A stretch of DNA of 64,000 bases. Source: a virus. The stretch lies in the IMG/VR virus record IMGVR_UViG_3300032236_002285, positions 186,001-250,000 of that record, one strand, 5' to 3'. Within the stretch, counting starts at the first letter, position 1; each line of letters begins with the position of its first letter. Shown here piece after piece: positions 26,915-34,145 of this stretch. The notes beneath the pieces are model-generated. The model was not told the DNA's origin. It did not search any database and saw only the letters and a program-made list of their open reading frames with translations. The position numbers were made by a program, and so were the translations under genes.

Positions 26915-27787
26915 ATGTTAAACAATAAAGAAAAATCAATAAAATATTTATTGGAGAATTACTCAGTTAAATCAAAGGTTGAAATACAAAATGATTTAAA
27001 TTTATCTTGGTCTTATATACAAAAATTAGCATGTCTTAATGGTATTAAAAGAACATCAAATGAGTCACCAAATGATTGGAGATATAAAAAGTTAATAAAC
27101 TATAATGATAATATCTCTATGTATTGGATAGGATTTATGATAGCAGACGGTCATATTTCTAAAAAGAAGAATATACAGATTAATATATCTATAAAAGATA
27201 AACTACATCTGTTAAAAATAACAGAACATATTGGTAATATTTCTATAAATCTAACTGATAGTCAAATAAGAGCTACTATAAACGATAGAAGAACTACGAG
27301 TGTTTTATCAAATGATTTTAAATGGCTTTCTAATAAGACAAAAAATCCAATAGAAATACCAAAAATTATTTCTGAGGATTCTTTATTTAGTTTAATTATT
27401 GGATTTATAGATGGTGATGGTACCATAAATAAAAAAGGACATATTTTTGTTAAGTGTGATGGTTCTTGGAAGAATAATTTGGAATATTTTTATTATATAT
27501 TAACAGGTGAAAAAAAAGTATTTAATCTAACAAGTGATGGTTTATCCATAATCTATATTCTTAAATTTAAGAATTTAATTCAAATTAAAGAAAGAGCTAA
27601 ATTATTAAATTTACCAATAATGAGTAGAAAGTGGGATAGAATAGAAAATAAAGTTTTCAAGAGTGATAAATATGAGATTGTTAAAACTCTACTTAAAGAA
27701 GGTAATTCTATTAAAGAGACAATTGATAAAACAAACTTTGGACAAACTCTTGTTTATAAAGTTTATAAAGAAATTAATAAAATTTAA
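26915..27787 (+). CDS. Free-standing LAGLIDADG homing endonuclease
   Basis: The 290-aa protein has two LAGLIDADG-like helices: YWIGFMIADGHIS (~residue 70) and LIIGFIDGDGTIN (~165), whose acidic residues form the active site in this family. An N-terminal helix-turn-helix (WSYIQKLACLNGIKR) and a C-terminal one (NFGQTLVYKVYKEINK) suggest extra DNA binding. It separates smpB from the 120-aa gene and carries its own TTAATATATA motif upstream. No interrupted gene or intron end is visible around it. Confidence 0.85.
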   Translation: MLNNKEKSIKYLLENYSVKSKVEIQNDLNLSWSYIQKLACLNGIKRTSNESPNDWRYKKLINYNDNISMYWIGFMIADGHISKKKNIQINISIKDKLHLLKITEHIGNISINLTDSQIRATINDRRTTSVLSNDFKWLSNKTKNPIEIPKIISEDSLFSLIIGFIDGDGTINKKGHIFVKCDGSWKNNLEYFYYILTGEKKVFNLTSDGLSIIYILKFKNLIQIKERAKLLNLPIMSRKWDRIENKVFKSDKYEIVKTLLKEGNSIKETIDKTNFGQTLVYKVYKEINKI

Positions 27788-27788
27788 A

Positions 27789-28151
27789 ATGGCTCGTAAA
27801 CCTAAAGATATAAATCCTCTTTTGGACAAACTCAGTAAATCACTTACTGAAGAAGAAATTCTTAAACATCTTGTTAAATTGGTAAAATCATTTGATCCTT
27901 ACCAGTATAAAGAAGTCATATATAATAACCCTTATTACAAGTCTTTAATTCCAGATATTCAAGTTGATATAATCAAAGATTTAGAAAATGTTAAAGATTC
28001 TTTAGTAAAAGAAATTGAAAAGATAGAGTCAGATCTTAAAAAGATTGGAAATAAAGACTCTGCGGAACAATTAAAAAATCTTAAAAGAGATTGTTTGGCT
28101 TTAATCTATGAAATTGATGAACGTAAAAGAGAGATAGATAGTTTATCTTAA
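27789..28151 (+). CDS. Hypothetical coiled-coil protein, 120 aa
   Basis: The start was set at MARKPKDINPLLDKLSKSL, directly after the endonuclease stop; an in-frame extension to 27663 would run inside the endonuclease gene. The C-terminal half is a strong coiled coil (DLENVKDSLVKEIEKIESDL). Function unknown. The 3' end overlaps a convergent gene by 9 bases. Confidence 0.6.
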   Translation: MARKPKDINPLLDKLSKSLTEEEILKHLVKLVKSFDPYQYKEVIYNNPYYKSLIPDIQVDIIKDLENVKDSLVKEIEKIESDLKKIGNKDSAEQLKNLKRDCLALIYEIDERKREIDSLS

Positions 28152-29789
28152 TAAAGAGTCAACATATCTTTCAATGTGTTTAGCTTTCTTAATGTCTTCT
28201 ATAATTTCTTCTTCCCTTCTTTTATCAATTCTATCAATATAATACTCAGTATCACCAGAATACTGAAATTCATTTAAAATATTTCTGGTATAAAAAAACG
28301 TAAGTCCTCTTTCATTAGATAAACTTTTAATAGATTTTAATTTAGCTATAACCATTGATAAATCTTCAATAGTTTGAATATTCTGAGAAAGTAAATAATT
28401 TTTGATCTTTTTACCAATTTCCATAAATATTTTAAATATTTCCTTAATTGCCTCATTATTAGAATTATTAACTATGTTAAGAGACTTAATATATAGCTTT
28501 ATATAGTCCTCATTATAAGAATTTAGTGATTTGAAACTACTAACAATATTTGATAAGTAATAATGTCTATCTGATTCATCAGCTTTCATTATTTCATAAA
28601 TATTATTAGACATACTATCTAAAGTGTCAAATCCTGGTCTACTTTTATAAATTGAAATAAAAGCAAAATCACTACAAACTGATTTTATAACTAATTTTTG
28701 AAGATTTTTAAGTTCAGTAATATCTTGTTTAATACCCATTTTACCAACTAATGCAGACATGTATCTTTCAATGTTAGCCTTTTTTATTTCAGAATCACTT
28801 ACTAATCTAGTAGCACCTTCTCTTGATTCAGTTCTACTTTTTCTTACATCACTAACTTTAGTTCCAACAGATTTAAGTACATCACCAATCATTAAAACAA
28901 TAGCAAAGTCTGATCTATCAACTGATTTATAATCATATATTGACCAATCTGTTTCACCCCACTCTCTTAAATTATAATTTTTATTTACTGGAAGATTGAA
29001 ATCAAATGGATTTGATTCTTTTTTCTTTTCTTCTTCTTTTATTTTTCCTACTACATGTATAGGTTCATCTGATGGTGTATAAATATGTAGTTTACCATGG
29101 TCACTAGCTGGTGAATCCACATCACCCATTGTCCAAGAATCTATAAATCTTGAATCTTGATTTCTCCATTCTCTCCAATTTACTCCATCTACCGCACGGT
29201 CAGGTGTTCCACCATTAGCAACATTTTGAATGGCGTTAAGATGATCATTGTCATCTCTCCATATTTTAGCTAACGACAATCTATTTAAATCTTCATAATC
29301 TTCAGACCAAACACCAATAACTAATTGGCCATGTTGTAATTCATTATAATCTTTAACCGGTGTTAATTTACCTGTTTTTATATCTAATGTGTTTTTTATG
29401 TAATCTAATTCTTCATTACTAAATGGTTCATTCTGATTTGTTTTTGCATAACCTTTAAGATACTTATTAAAATCCATTGTAAGATCACCTGTACCTGTGA
29501 ATCCTAAATATCCCTCATCCATTGAGAACCAGAATTTCAAACAGTATAGACCTCTTTCATCTTCCTCAGTTGATTTTATTTTAAGTGCTTGATTTTTATT
29601 AAGATACTTAACATTATCATCTTTGATTTTATCAATAGGAATATCTAATTTAGCTATCATAGTTTTTAATTTATCACGGAATCTTTCTTTGGAATTATTA
29701 TCTACTTTACTTTTCAAAAATTTCATCATTTTTGACAAAGCATTAGATTCAAAAGCCTCAAATAACATTAGATATTTCATGTCTGACAT
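28143..29789 (-). CDS. Large protein with capsid-targeting-like N-terminus, 548 aa
   Basis: The N-terminus MSDMKYLMLFEAFESNAL contains the shared peptide MKYLMLFEAFE|S; the second Met may be the true start. The same kind of peptide opens nine other proteins here and resembles the T4 capsid-targeting sequence cut by the prohead protease after I/L-x-E. The middle (YDYKSVDRSDFAIVLMIGDV) and the helical C-terminus have no known domain. TTAATATATAG lies just upstream. It is predicted to be packaged inside the head. Confidence 0.6.
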   Translation of the reverse strand: MSDMKYLMLFEAFESNALSKMMKFLKSKVDNNSKERFRDKLKTMIAKLDIPIDKIKDDNVKYLNKNQALKIKSTEEDERGLYCLKFWFSMDEGYLGFTGTGDLTMDFNKYLKGYAKTNQNEPFSNEELDYIKNTLDIKTGKLTPVKDYNELQHGQLVIGVWSEDYEDLNRLSLAKIWRDDNDHLNAIQNVANGGTPDRAVDGVNWREWRNQDSRFIDSWTMGDVDSPASDHGKLHIYTPSDEPIHVVGKIKEEEKKKESNPFDFNLPVNKNYNLREWGETDWSIYDYKSVDRSDFAIVLMIGDVLKSVGTKVSDVRKSRTESREGATRLVSDSEIKKANIERYMSALVGKMGIKQDITELKNLQKLVIKSVCSDFAFISIYKSRPGFDTLDSMSNNIYEIMKADESDRHYYLSNIVSSFKSLNSYNEDYIKLYIKSLNIVNNSNNEAIKEIFKIFMEIGKKIKNYLLSQNIQTIEDLSMVIAKLKSIKSLSNERGLTFFYTRNILNEFQYSGDTEYYIDRIDKRREEEIIEDIKKAKHIERYVDSLLR

Positions 29790-29809
29790 ACTCTATATAT
29801 TAAAAAATA

Positions 29810-29841
29810 TTTGGTAAAATAAAACTTTATTCTTAATTTTG
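29810..29841 (+). promoter_or_regulatory. Bacteroidetes-type promoter of the structured RNA
   Basis: TTTGGT at 29810-29815 and TAATTTTG at 29834-29841 with an 18-base spacer; the same layout precedes the tRNA blocks. Confidence 0.75.
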
Positions 29842-29845
29842 TATA

Positions 29846-30240
29846 ACAAACAAAGAGTCGTTAAGACAAAAGTTAAGAAATTAACAAGTTGAAAGACTTC
29901 ACATTATAAACAATTTAGAAGATAAGTGTGAGTCTTAACGAAATTATGGTAGTAAGTAGCTGTTAAATATGTTAACACCCTTGTTAAAGCCAGTGAACTA
30001 CCTTGTATTATATTATATGATAATAGTAAGGGTGTAGATATCAAAGTCGTGTTGGTGATAGATGTCTCAAATATAACTAAATGAATAAACCCAACTCAAA
30101 GAAGATTAAACCGAGCAGAATGGTAACACTGCTCAACCGAGGCGAAAGCATATTAAAAGGTAATCCTAAGTGATGAGGTCACTAAAAGTTAAGGTAAGGT
30201 TCTCGGATTTCGACCATACTTAGCAGGCGTTCCAAACATC
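29846..30240 (+). ncRNA. Unassigned ~395-nt structured RNA with at least two pseudoknots
   Basis: No open frame fills this region, which runs from a strong promoter to a T-run at 30241-30250. Long pairings are visible. (a) TCGTTAAGAC (29858) with GTCTTAACGA (29932). (b) GGTAGT (29948) with ACTACC (29997), interleaved with ACACCCTT (29975) pairing AAGGGTGT (30028), which makes a pseudoknot. (c) Hairpin GAGCAG/CTGCTC around 30114-30134. (d) CCGAG (30136) with CTCGG (30202), interleaved with CTAAGT (30166) pairing ACTTAG (30219), a second pseudoknot. The size and pseudoknots recall tmRNA, and smpB is 3 kb upstream, but no tag frame, T-arm or CCA end is found. Other large ornate phage RNAs are an alternative. 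Confidence 0.7.
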
Positions 30241-30276
30241 TTCTTTTTTTATTAAAAATTATTAAAAACAAAGTAT

Positions 30277-30684
30277 ATGACACTGAAAGAAAAAATTAAC
30301 GCAGACTTCATTACAGCTTTTAAATCTAAAAACGCTGTTGCTAAAAGTATTTTATCCGTAGTAAAGGGTGAAATTCAAAATATTGAAAAGAACGTAGGCT
30401 CTGATAATCTTTCAGATGTTGAAGTAACTAAGATTTTAACAAAGACTGTTAAATCTCTTAAAGAAACTATTGCATTAAGCAATGACGAAAAATCTAAGCT
30501 TGAATTAGCTATTGTTGAAGTTTATCTTCCAAAGCAAATGTCTAAAGAAGAAGTTACTGCTAAAGTAACAGAACTTGTAAATTCTGGTATCACTCAAATT
30601 GGTGCCATCATGAAAGAATTTGCAACTCTTCCAGCTGACAAGAAAATGGTCTCTGAATCAATCAAAGAAGTTACTAAACAGTAA
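30277..30684 (+). CDS. YqeY/GatB-like protein
   Basis: 135 aa, the full length of the YqeY family: N-terminal helices (TLKEKINADFITAFKSKNAV), the central LSDVEVTKILTKTVKSLKET, and the diagnostic ELAIVEVYLPKQMSKEEVTA. YqeY is related to the GatB tail domain of Glu/Asp-tRNA amidotransferases, which contacts tRNA; its cellular role is unclear. Here it is one of several translation-linked proteins. Its end overlaps the convergent fibre gene by 11 bases. Confidence 0.88.
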   Translation: MTLKEKINADFITAFKSKNAVAKSILSVVKGEIQNIEKNVGSDNLSDVEVTKILTKTVKSLKETIALSNDEKSKLELAIVEVYLPKQMSKEEVTAKVTELVNSGITQIGAIMKEFATLPADKKMVSESIKEVTKQ

Positions 30685-31573
30685 TTTTTGTTGTAGATGA
30701 TGATGCACCAGCAACATTAACTGCATTCAAGGTAATAGTATATGTGTGACCGGTGTAAGCATAATTATAGTTATAGCTTCCACCGTTCACTACTGTTGTA
30801 GTTATTTGACTTGGGTTAAAATTCTGATTGTTATAAAGTTGGGTTCCTAATTCTGAGTATATTATACCACCTTCTGAAATAATCACTTGATAAGCATCAA
30901 CACCCGATAATTGATTCCAAGAGATATTTAATATTACATTATTATTCATTGGATTTATAGAACTACAAGTAAGACCTAAAGAGCCGGAAGGAATAGCAAA
31001 AGAGGCAGCTCTTTCACTCCACTTTGATATATTTCCATAAGAGCCATTAGCCCATTTAACAGTTTCAACTGTTCCAGAGACTGTAACTTTTTTAATAGAC
31101 CAAGTATTATCAGTATCAGCAGCATTCATATCATATGAATATCCATAATAAGTAACTGGTGGATTAATATCTCTTCTTATCCAATTTATAGCATTATAAG
31201 AACTAATAACTTTTTCTTCAACAATCATATATAATTGACCTGACTCGCTATATCTAGCTGACATACCACTACTACGAACTATTTTAACAGAATATGTATA
31301 TGTACCTGCAACTGGTGTATCAATAACCGACATAGCAACTGTCATATTTAATCCACCTGTTGGAGTTTCAATGTGTAAAACCTCACCAATAGCTGTTGAA
31401 TCTCTAAATATTTGCAATTCATGCCATCCAGATCCACCTGGCTCAGCATCACCTGTAACAGTTACTTGAACTGGAAATCCACTCGTTGTTATAGAAGCGG
31501 TTTGTATAGTACTACCCGTAGCACTTAACGTTACTTGTCCATTGTTACCAATTGTATAATTTAAATCTATCAT
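30674..31573 (-). CDS. Fibre-like structural protein with Ig/FN3-like domains, 299 aa
   Basis: Beta-rich and Ser/Gly/Thr-rich. The C-terminal ~100 residues (ILNISWNQLSGVDAYQVIIS; YTITLNAVNVAGASSSTTKI) fit a fibronectin type III domain. The N-terminal part (ATGSTIQTASITTSGFPVQV) looks like another beta sandwich. TTAATATATAC lies about 25 bases upstream of ATG. It is likely a tail-fibre or virion decoration protein. Confidence 0.6.
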   Translation of the reverse strand: MIDLNYTIGNNGQVTLSATGSTIQTASITTSGFPVQVTVTGDAEPGGSGWHELQIFRDSTAIGEVLHIETPTGGLNMTVAMSVIDTPVAGTYTYSVKIVRSSGMSARYSESGQLYMIVEEKVISSYNAINWIRRDINPPVTYYGYSYDMNAADTDNTWSIKKVTVSGTVETVKWANGSYGNISKWSERAASFAIPSGSLGLTCSSINPMNNNVILNISWNQLSGVDAYQVIISEGGIIYSELGTQLYNNQNFNPSQITTTVVNGGSYNYNYAYTGHTYTITLNAVNVAGASSSTTKITV

Positions 31574-31674
31574 TTTGAAGTTTTATAGTTTATTGTATAT
31601 ATTAAAAGTTTTTGTTTTAATTTCAGAAAAAACAAATTAATAAGTTTTCTATATAAAAAATAAAAATAAAAATT

Positions 31675-31887
31675 ATGGCTTATTTAAGAGATGGTGGAAT
31701 TATCACTGAAAGAGATTATGTTGGGAAAACATTAGAAGAAGCAACACAATATGCTGAAAGTGGTGGGTTTGAAGTAAGAGTTGTTGAGGTTGATGGTCAA
31801 TCTAAAATGCTTACTATGGATACTAAATCAAATAGAATTAATTTCAGAGTTCGTGGTGGTTATGTAACTGCGGCTTTTGGAGGATAA
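31675..31887 (+). CDS. Peptidase inhibitor I78/potato-inhibitor-like protein, 70 aa
   Basis: The sequence follows the I78/I13 pattern closely: GKTLEEATQYAESGGFEVRV (helix and first strand), then VDGQSKMLTMDTKSNRINF (exposed reactive loop and Arg-x-Asn strand), and RVRGGYVTAAFGG (closing strand with final Gly). There is no signal peptide, so it would act inside the infected cell or be packaged. It may protect phage proteins from a host protease or regulate one of the phage peptidases (inference). Confidence 0.7.
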   Translation: MAYLRDGGIITERDYVGKTLEEATQYAESGGFEVRVVEVDGQSKMLTMDTKSNRINFRVRGGYVTAAFGG

Positions 31888-31900
31888 AAATTTAAAATAA

Positions 31901-31932
31901 TTTGGTGAATTAAAAATGTCACCGTATATTTG
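31901..31932 (+). promoter_or_regulatory. Bacteroidetes-type promoter upstream of the 113-aa gene
   Basis: TTTGGT at 31901 and TATATTTG at 31925-31932, 18-base spacer. A ~90-base leader follows, ending in hairpin TTTCCTT/AAGGAAA (about 31997-32021), which sits just before ATG 32027 and could limit translation. Confidence 0.75.
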
Positions 31933-32026
31933 TATTCACAAAACAGAACTGATAACTGTAAATAATCAGTGGAGCCGTTATTGAAATTCACGTTAGAAAT
32001 TTCCTTAAAATTAAAAAGGAAAATCT

Positions 32027-32368
32027 ATGAAGTCATTATGGCAATGGGAAAAACACGATGTTGTTAATTACCTAAGAGCAAATTTTTTAGAGACAGATGT
32101 TGAGTTTACAACAGAATCTCTAATTAAAAAGATTAACAAATCAAAATCAAAATCTTACGGTTTTGGTTATATTGATAAGATAATATCAAAGCACTTATCT
32201 GATTTGGCAACAGACGGATATCTAACAGTTAGATATGTTTCTGTTAAAATGGAACCAAATGAAGAATACTGGTATTCTGAAAAATGTAAAAAAAGATTTG
32301 GTTCAAAGACAGTATCAGTCTATAAAATGGTAGGAAGAGAGGAAAAAATAAAAAAAATATTGAAATAA
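32027..32368 (+). CDS. Small basic protein, possible winged-helix regulator, 113 aa
   Basis: The segment IDKIISKHLSDLATDGYLTV followed by a beta hairpin (RYVSVKM; TVSVYKMV) resembles a winged helix (recognition helix plus wing), but the match is weak. The N-terminus MKSLWQWEKHDVVNYLRANF is helical. The C-terminus ends REEKIKKILK, the basic tail shared by several small proteins here. It has its own promoter and a long structured leader, and lies directly before tRNA array 1. Confidence 0.5.
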   Translation: MKSLWQWEKHDVVNYLRANFLETDVEFTTESLIKKINKSKSKSYGFGYIDKIISKHLSDLATDGYLTVRYVSVKMEPNEEYWYSEKCKKRFGSKTVSVYKMVGREEKIKKILK

Positions 32369-32369
32369 A

Positions 32370-32401
32370 TTTGGTAGAATTAAAACTTTTTACTAATTTT
32401 G
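32370..32401 (+). promoter_or_regulatory. Promoter of tRNA block 1
   Basis: TTTGGT at 32370 and TAATTTTG at 32394-32401. A second, phage-type motif TTAATATATA lies at about 32443, 6 bases before the leader ATG. Confidence 0.75.
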
Positions 32402-32457
32402 TATAAAATAAGAACAAAAATAACAAAAGAGACAATAACTTTTTAATATATAAAGAA

Positions 32458-32565
32458 ATGAGAACAAATAATACACATAAACATTTTAGTAAATCGAATA
32501 AGTGGTTTAGCAACCAGTTCGGTACTGAAAGTGTATTGCTCTCAAATAAGATGTTAAAAGTCTAA
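32458..32565 (+). CDS. Leader peptide 1 (His/Phe/Trp/Lys/Asn-rich, 35 aa)
   Basis: The peptide contains THKHFSKSNKWFSNQF: two His, three Phe, one Trp, several Lys and Asn. The tRNA genes that follow are His, Phe, His, Phe, Trp, Trp and then four Lys and one Asn. The frame ends 20 bases before an intrinsic terminator. Codons 20-23 hold AGTTCGG-T-ACT (32516-32526), which can pair with AGTCCGAACT (32588-32597) in the terminator's 5' arm. A ribosome stalled at the His/Phe/Trp codons would leave this antiterminator free. A regulatory rather than functional peptide is inferred. Confidence 0.75.
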   Translation: MRTNNTHKHFSKSNKWFSNQFGTESVLLSNKMLKV

Positions 32566-32584
32566 TTTTAGATAAACAATATTC

Positions 32585-32619
32585 AAAAGTCCGAACTTCA
32601 AAAAAGTTCGGACTTTTTT
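32585..32619 (+). terminator. Attenuator terminator of tRNA block 1
   Basis: A 13-bp stem, AAAGTCCGAACTT/AAGTTCGGACTTT, is followed by TTTTTT. It stands between leader 1 and the first tRNA-His; its 5' arm has the competing pairing to 32516-32526. Confidence 0.88.
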
Positions 32620-32628
32620 GTTTTATAT

Positions 32629-32714
32629 GGTGTCGTTATTGTTAACGGAGAGTCGAAAGACGAGCATCTGGCTCTGTGAAAGCCAGGGTACGGGTTCAAA
32701 TCCCGTACGACACC
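32629..32714 (+). tRNA. tRNA-His(GUG) with enlarged D region
   Basis: Acceptor GTGTCGT/ACGACAC with an extra encoded G-1 opposite C73, anticodon loop CTGTGAA and T-loop TTCAAAT. The D region is ~32 nt instead of ~19 and includes a GTC-GAAA-GAC hairpin. Confidence 0.8.
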
Positions 32715-32720
32715 CAAGAA

Positions 32721-32796
32721 GGAACCTAAGCTAATCAGGTGAAAGCACTGGACTGAAAATCCAGGGAGCCCGGATCGTTACCGGGAGGTTCCACCA
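32721..32796 (+). tRNA. tRNA-Phe(GAA)
   Basis: Acceptor GGAACCT/AGGTTCC with encoded CCA, anticodon loop CTGAAAA. The T-loop is ATCGTTA instead of the near-universal TTCRANY. Confidence 0.85.
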
Positions 32797-32804
32797 AAAT
32801 AAAT

Positions 32805-32880
32805 GGTGTATGTAGCTCAATCGGTAGAGCGTCGGTTTGTGGAGCCGAAGGTAGCGGGATCGTAACCCGTCATTCACCCA
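32805..32880 (+). tRNA. tRNA-His(GUG), second copy
   Basis: G-1 plus acceptor GTGTATG/CATTCAC (one T-T mismatch), C73, anticodon loop TTGTGGA. T-loop ATCGTAA, the same odd form as the preceding tRNA-Phe. Confidence 0.82.
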
Positions 32881-32883
32881 AAA

Positions 32884-32955
32884 GGAGACTTAGCTGAGAC
32901 GGTTTAGCGTTTGGTTGAAGCCCAAAAGAGGTCGGTTCGATTCCGGCAGTCTCCA
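32884..32955 (+). tRNA. tRNA-Phe(GAA), second copy
   Basis: Acceptor GGAGACT/AGTCTCC, anticodon loop TTGAAGC, normal T-loop TTCGATT. Confidence 0.87.
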
Positions 32956-32961
32956 CAACAT

Positions 32962-33032
32962 ACGTCATACAGACAAGGTGTCGGTCAGGTCTCCAAAACC
33001 TCGACGGTGGGGTTCGATTCCTCAATGGCGTG
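32962..33032 (+). tRNA. tRNA-Trp(CCA)
   Basis: Acceptor ACGTCAT/ATGGCGT with one G-T pair, anticodon loop CTCCAAA, discriminator G as usual for Trp. Confidence 0.82.
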
Positions 33033-33038
33033 CTAAAT

Positions 33039-33110
33039 ACGGGTATGGTGTAATGGCTAACATTTTGGTCTCCAAAACCAAAGATCTTGATTCGAATTCA
33101 GGTACCCGTG
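33039..33110 (+). tRNA. tRNA-Trp(CCA), second copy
   Basis: Acceptor ACGGGTA/TACCCGT, anticodon stem-loop TTGGT-CTCCAAA-ACCAA, discriminator G. Confidence 0.9.
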
Positions 33111-33174
33111 CTAAAAGGTTCGTGTCTTTTTTTGATGTTTCGGACTTAATATATAGAATAAATAAGTTTTATAT

Positions 33175-33717
33175 ATGAAAGAGGAAATATTAAAGTTAAG
33201 AAGTGAAGGTAAGACTTTTAATGAAATAAAAGAAATACTAAAATGTTCAAAATCTACAATATCTTACCATTGTAGTGATGAACAAAAAGAAAAATCTAGA
33301 AATAGAACTAGAAAAAGAAGAGAGAATTTAATTCACTCTAAACTTGAAAGTTTTATCTATAGAAAAGAAAAAAATGTAAAAGAAGGAATAAGAAAGTTTC
33401 AAAAAACTGACTCAAATTCTAAAGGAAGGGTTAATAGTAATATTAAAACAACATTTAATTGGGTTGATGTTTTGAATAAGTTTGGTGAAAATACATATTG
33501 TTATTTGTCTGGAGAGAAAATTAACCTATATGAAGATAACTACAACTTTGACCATATTATACCAGTTAGTAAAAATGGTAGTAATAGTTTAGAAAACTTA
33601 GGAATTCTACACGAAAAAGTAAATAGAATGAAATCTGACTTATCACCAGAAGAATTAATAGAATGGTGTAAAAAGATTTTAGAGTTTAATAATTATAAAA
33701 TAGAAAAATTAGATTAA
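33175..33717 (+). CDS. HNH homing endonuclease inside the tRNA array
   Basis: 180 aa. An N-terminal helix-turn-helix (GKTFNEIKEILKCSKSTISY) is followed by a basic region and an HNH nuclease: CYLSGEKINLYEDNYNFDHI, then IPVSKNGSNSLENLGILHEK. DHI gives the metal-binding His pair and the NLGILH strand the Asn/His. A TTAATATATAG motif lies ~30 bases upstream. It splits the array between tRNA-Trp and the Lys block and probably spreads by cutting arrays that lack it. Confidence 0.87.
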   Translation: MKEEILKLRSEGKTFNEIKEILKCSKSTISYHCSDEQKEKSRNRTRKRRENLIHSKLESFIYRKEKNVKEGIRKFQKTDSNSKGRVNSNIKTTFNWVDVLNKFGENTYCYLSGEKINLYEDNYNFDHIIPVSKNGSNSLENLGILHEKVNRMKSDLSPEELIEWCKKILEFNNYKIEKLD

Positions 33718-33721
33718 GAGT

Positions 33722-33751
33722 ATGAAAACTAAATTGAAATATAAACGCTAG
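33722..33751 (+). CDS. Possible Lys-rich mini leader (9 aa)
   Basis: The frame reads MKTKLKYKR, four Lys in nine codons, and ends at the base of a hairpin. Four tRNA-Lys genes follow. This mirrors the other leader peptides, but the frame is very short and no host-type promoter is adjacent, so the call is tentative. Confidence 0.35.
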   Translation: MKTKLKYKR

Positions 33752-33779
33752 GCAACGATTCGAGTCACGGATCGTTGCC
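33751..33779 (+). promoter_or_regulatory. Hairpin before the tRNA-Lys block
   Basis: A perfect 9-bp stem GGCAACGAT/ATCGTTGCC overlaps the stop of the mini leader. There is no T-run after it, so it is not a standard intrinsic terminator; it could be a processing site or a pausing hairpin. Confidence 0.5.
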
Positions 33780-33791
33780 CTCAACAACAAT

Positions 33792-33864
33792 GATTCCGTA
33801 GCTCAATTGGTGGAGCTTCCGGCTTTTAACCGGAAGGATGTGAGTTCGAACCTCACCGGAATCA
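33792..33864 (+). tRNA. tRNA-Lys(UUU)
   Basis: Acceptor GATTCCG/CGGAATC, anticodon stem-loop TCCGG-CTTTTAA-CCGGA, normal short variable loop. Confidence 0.92.
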
Positions 33865-33871
33865 CTAAAAT

Positions 33872-33958
33872 GGTTCTGTCGCTTAGCGGCTATAGCAACT
33901 GGCTTTTAACCAGTAGAGATAATGTTCTCAACCGTGGGTTCGAGTCCCACCAGGACCA
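33872..33958 (+). tRNA. tRNA-Lys(UUU) with long class-II-like variable arm
   Basis: Acceptor GGTTCTG/CAGGACC, anticodon stem-loop ACTGG-CTTTTAA-CCAGT. An extra hairpin GAGATAATGTTCTC stands in the variable region, where tRNA-Lys normally has 5 nt. Confidence 0.85.
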
Positions 33959-33966
33959 CTAAAAAC

Positions 33967-34050
33967 ACTCCTGTCGCTCAGAGGTCGAGAGCAACTGGCT
34001 TTTAACCAGTAGACGCAAGTCCATCGTAGGTTCGAATCCTACCAGGAGTA
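33967..34050 (+). tRNA. tRNA-Lys(UUU) with long variable arm, second copy
   Basis: Acceptor ACTCCTG/CAGGAGT; anticodon arm identical to the preceding gene; variable hairpin GAC-GCAA-GTC. Confidence 0.85.
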
Positions 34051-34054
34051 CTAA

Positions 34055-34137
34055 CGATTCGTCGCATAGTGGCTATTGCACCTGACTCTTAATCAGGCGA
34101 AGAAATTCAATCGTGGGTTCGAGTCCCACCGGGTCGA
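34055..34137 (+). tRNA. tRNA-Lys(CUU) with long variable arm
   Basis: Acceptor CGATTCG/CGGGTCG (two G-T pairs), anticodon stem-loop CCTGA-CTCTTAA-TCAGG, variable hairpin CGAAGAAATTCAATCG. Confidence 0.82.
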
Positions 34138-34145
34138 CAAAAAAT

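Noticed and set aside
26895-27790. Group I or II intron holding the LAGLIDADG gene
   Set aside because: SmpB is complete before it and the next gene starts right after it; no split gene or intron core is visible, so the endonuclease is free-standing.
29846-30240. Standard tmRNA or RNase P RNA
   Set aside because: The pseudoknots and the nearby smpB suggest tmRNA, but no alanine-rich tag frame, no T-arm and no CCA-type acceptor end are present. RNase P conserved regions are also absent.
32915-33178. 87-aa frame over tRNA-Phe and tRNA-Trp genes
   Set aside because: Shadow of three tRNA genes; ends in the promoter region of the HNH gene.
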